Assembly (NCBI RefSeq): GCF_018143015.1
Contig: NC_054756.1
Coordinates: forward strand, 25,647,440 to 25,711,439
Direction: 5' to 3'
Origin: Lytechinus variegatus
Taxonomy: Eukaryota > Echinodermata > Echinoidea > Temnopleuroida > Toxopneustidae
Length of the DNA stretch: 64,000 nucleotides
The position numbers were made by a program, and so were the translations under genes. Below the pieces are notes generated by a model. It searched no databases. It saw only the letters and a program-made list of their open reading frames with translations, and had not been told where the DNA came from. The number at the start of each line of letters is the position of its first letter. The stretch's first letter is position 1. Of the stretch, positions 63,177-64,000 are shown in pieces.

Positions 63177-63927
63177 TTATTTTTCCTTAAGCTTCCCATT
63201 CTGTTGAGTTGCCTTCTCCATACACTTGAATAAACGGTAAATGCTATCGGTAACATGGAACAACCCCCCTCTGTCCTGGATATTGATCCACACATTTGTG
63301 TAGCTCAAAAATGAGGTTGAGTCAATCTCATCCTTCCTCCAAGAAGACAACAAATGTACATACTCTTGGGCAGTTTCAGAAGATTGTTTGGAGTATCTCT
63401 TGATAAGGTTTAAAGGAATGTATCCACTCATATATCTAATAGCAAGTAAATCCTGCTCAGATAAGTTTACATCACAGGGAGCATTTTCTTCCATCAGTTC
63501 TGCAGCATTTCGCTCAGTTACAAGAGCTAATAAAAGTAGCCAGAGTACGTACTGCAACAGCAGTTGTTCGACGATATGCTTTGAGTGTATATTGCAAGAG
63601 TCCAAAAGGTTGTTCCACTTAGTAGATAAGTTATCGATATATGTGGAAATTCTTCCACATGGCTTCCTGACTTAATGGGCCAACTGGCAATTGATCCCCA
63701 GATGAGGCAACTCCCCACATGTCGCTGGTAACTTGTTCACAGAATACTTCAAACGATGCATCGTTGATACATTGCATGAGGGACTGTGATAGGTGGATGA
63801 CGTCTTTTCCGTATCCATGCTTGGTTTTGAAGTCTTTGTGATGCTGAACACCTTCTACTATTCCTTTCATTCGTTCTGCCTTCGTCTCCAAGACTAAATC
63901 TTTTGTCAGTGTAGATGGCCTGTAAAC
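63177..63927 (-). pseudogene. Transposase-like gene fragment of unknown family
   Basis: A strong minus-strand acceptor (a T run then CCAG just above 63927) opens a frame to about 63631. A second frame, from about 63690 to 63177, carries AIRYMSGYIPLNLIKRY and VWINIQDRGGLF. The two overlap in different frames near 63660, so a frameshift (or unseen intron) separates them. The (I/L)xYxxGY word resembles motifs near the C-termini of several eukaryotic transposases, but I cannot name the family. The frame ends at TAA where the polymerase fragment begins. The rest of the gene would lie right of 63927 or beyond the window. Confidence 0.5.
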
Positions 63928-64000
63928 TGGAAAAAAAAAAGTGTTAGTTGAAAATTAATAGTAAAAAGTTCCAAGTCCTGTCCTGAATTGACAGCTTAAG

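Noticed and set aside
1..64000. CRISPR arrays, operons or other prokaryotic systems
   Set aside because: Spliced genes, SINEs and MITEs show a eukaryotic nuclear genome; the tandem repeats lack short identical repeats with unique spacers.

Overview
The window looks like nuclear DNA of a marine deuterostome, most likely an echinoderm such as a sea urchin. Genes are sparse, large and split by GT-AG introns. The intergenic space is AT-rich and packed with short inverted-repeat elements, tRNA-headed SINEs ending in ATT repeats, homopurine tracts and Polinton-like debris. The echinoderm call rests on the style of these repeats and is an inference. No prokaryotic signal was seen.

Two protein genes are well supported. 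(1) On the minus strand, 35008 down to 11060: a multi-Tudor, germ-granule type protein. One 6.3-kb exon encodes ten extended Tudor domains. Six smaller exons add a C-terminal tail that is acidic, repetitive, and carries two helices matching the A-kinase-anchoring pattern. All seven exons join in frame with GT-AG junctions to give about 2837 residues. (2) On the plus strand, 47144 to 54294: a six-exon gene for a 524-residue TPR-type protein that I match to vertebrate C8orf76, with a serine-rich insert encoded by a TCA-repeat stretch.

Layout: 1-11 kb is repeats (a TCA microsatellite, MITEs, a triplicated 0.38-kb unit, and elements with GTCTCACC ends that carry arrays of nuclear-receptor-like DR1 motifs). 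11-35 kb is the Tudor gene; its introns hold a 1.76-kb inverted-repeat transposon inserted in a SINE, two fuller SINEs and several MITEs. 35-47 kb is a probable promoter region followed by intergenic repeats, including a nested 1.08-kb inverted-repeat element and a 225-bp palindrome. 47-54.3 kb is the C8orf76-like gene. 55-56 kb is a diverged tandem repeat of roughly 0.2-kb units. 58-63.2 kb is a head-to-tail series of broken copies of a protein-primed family-B DNA polymerase of Polinton/Maverick type plus a small Polinton-type basic protein. 63.2-63.9 kb is the 3' part of a transposase-like gene of unknown family.

The two host genes have no visible functional link. The most unusual points are the joining of ten Tudor domains to an acidic tail with two candidate PKA-anchoring helices, the mobile DR1 arrays, and the polymerase copies that share one inactivating motif-C change.
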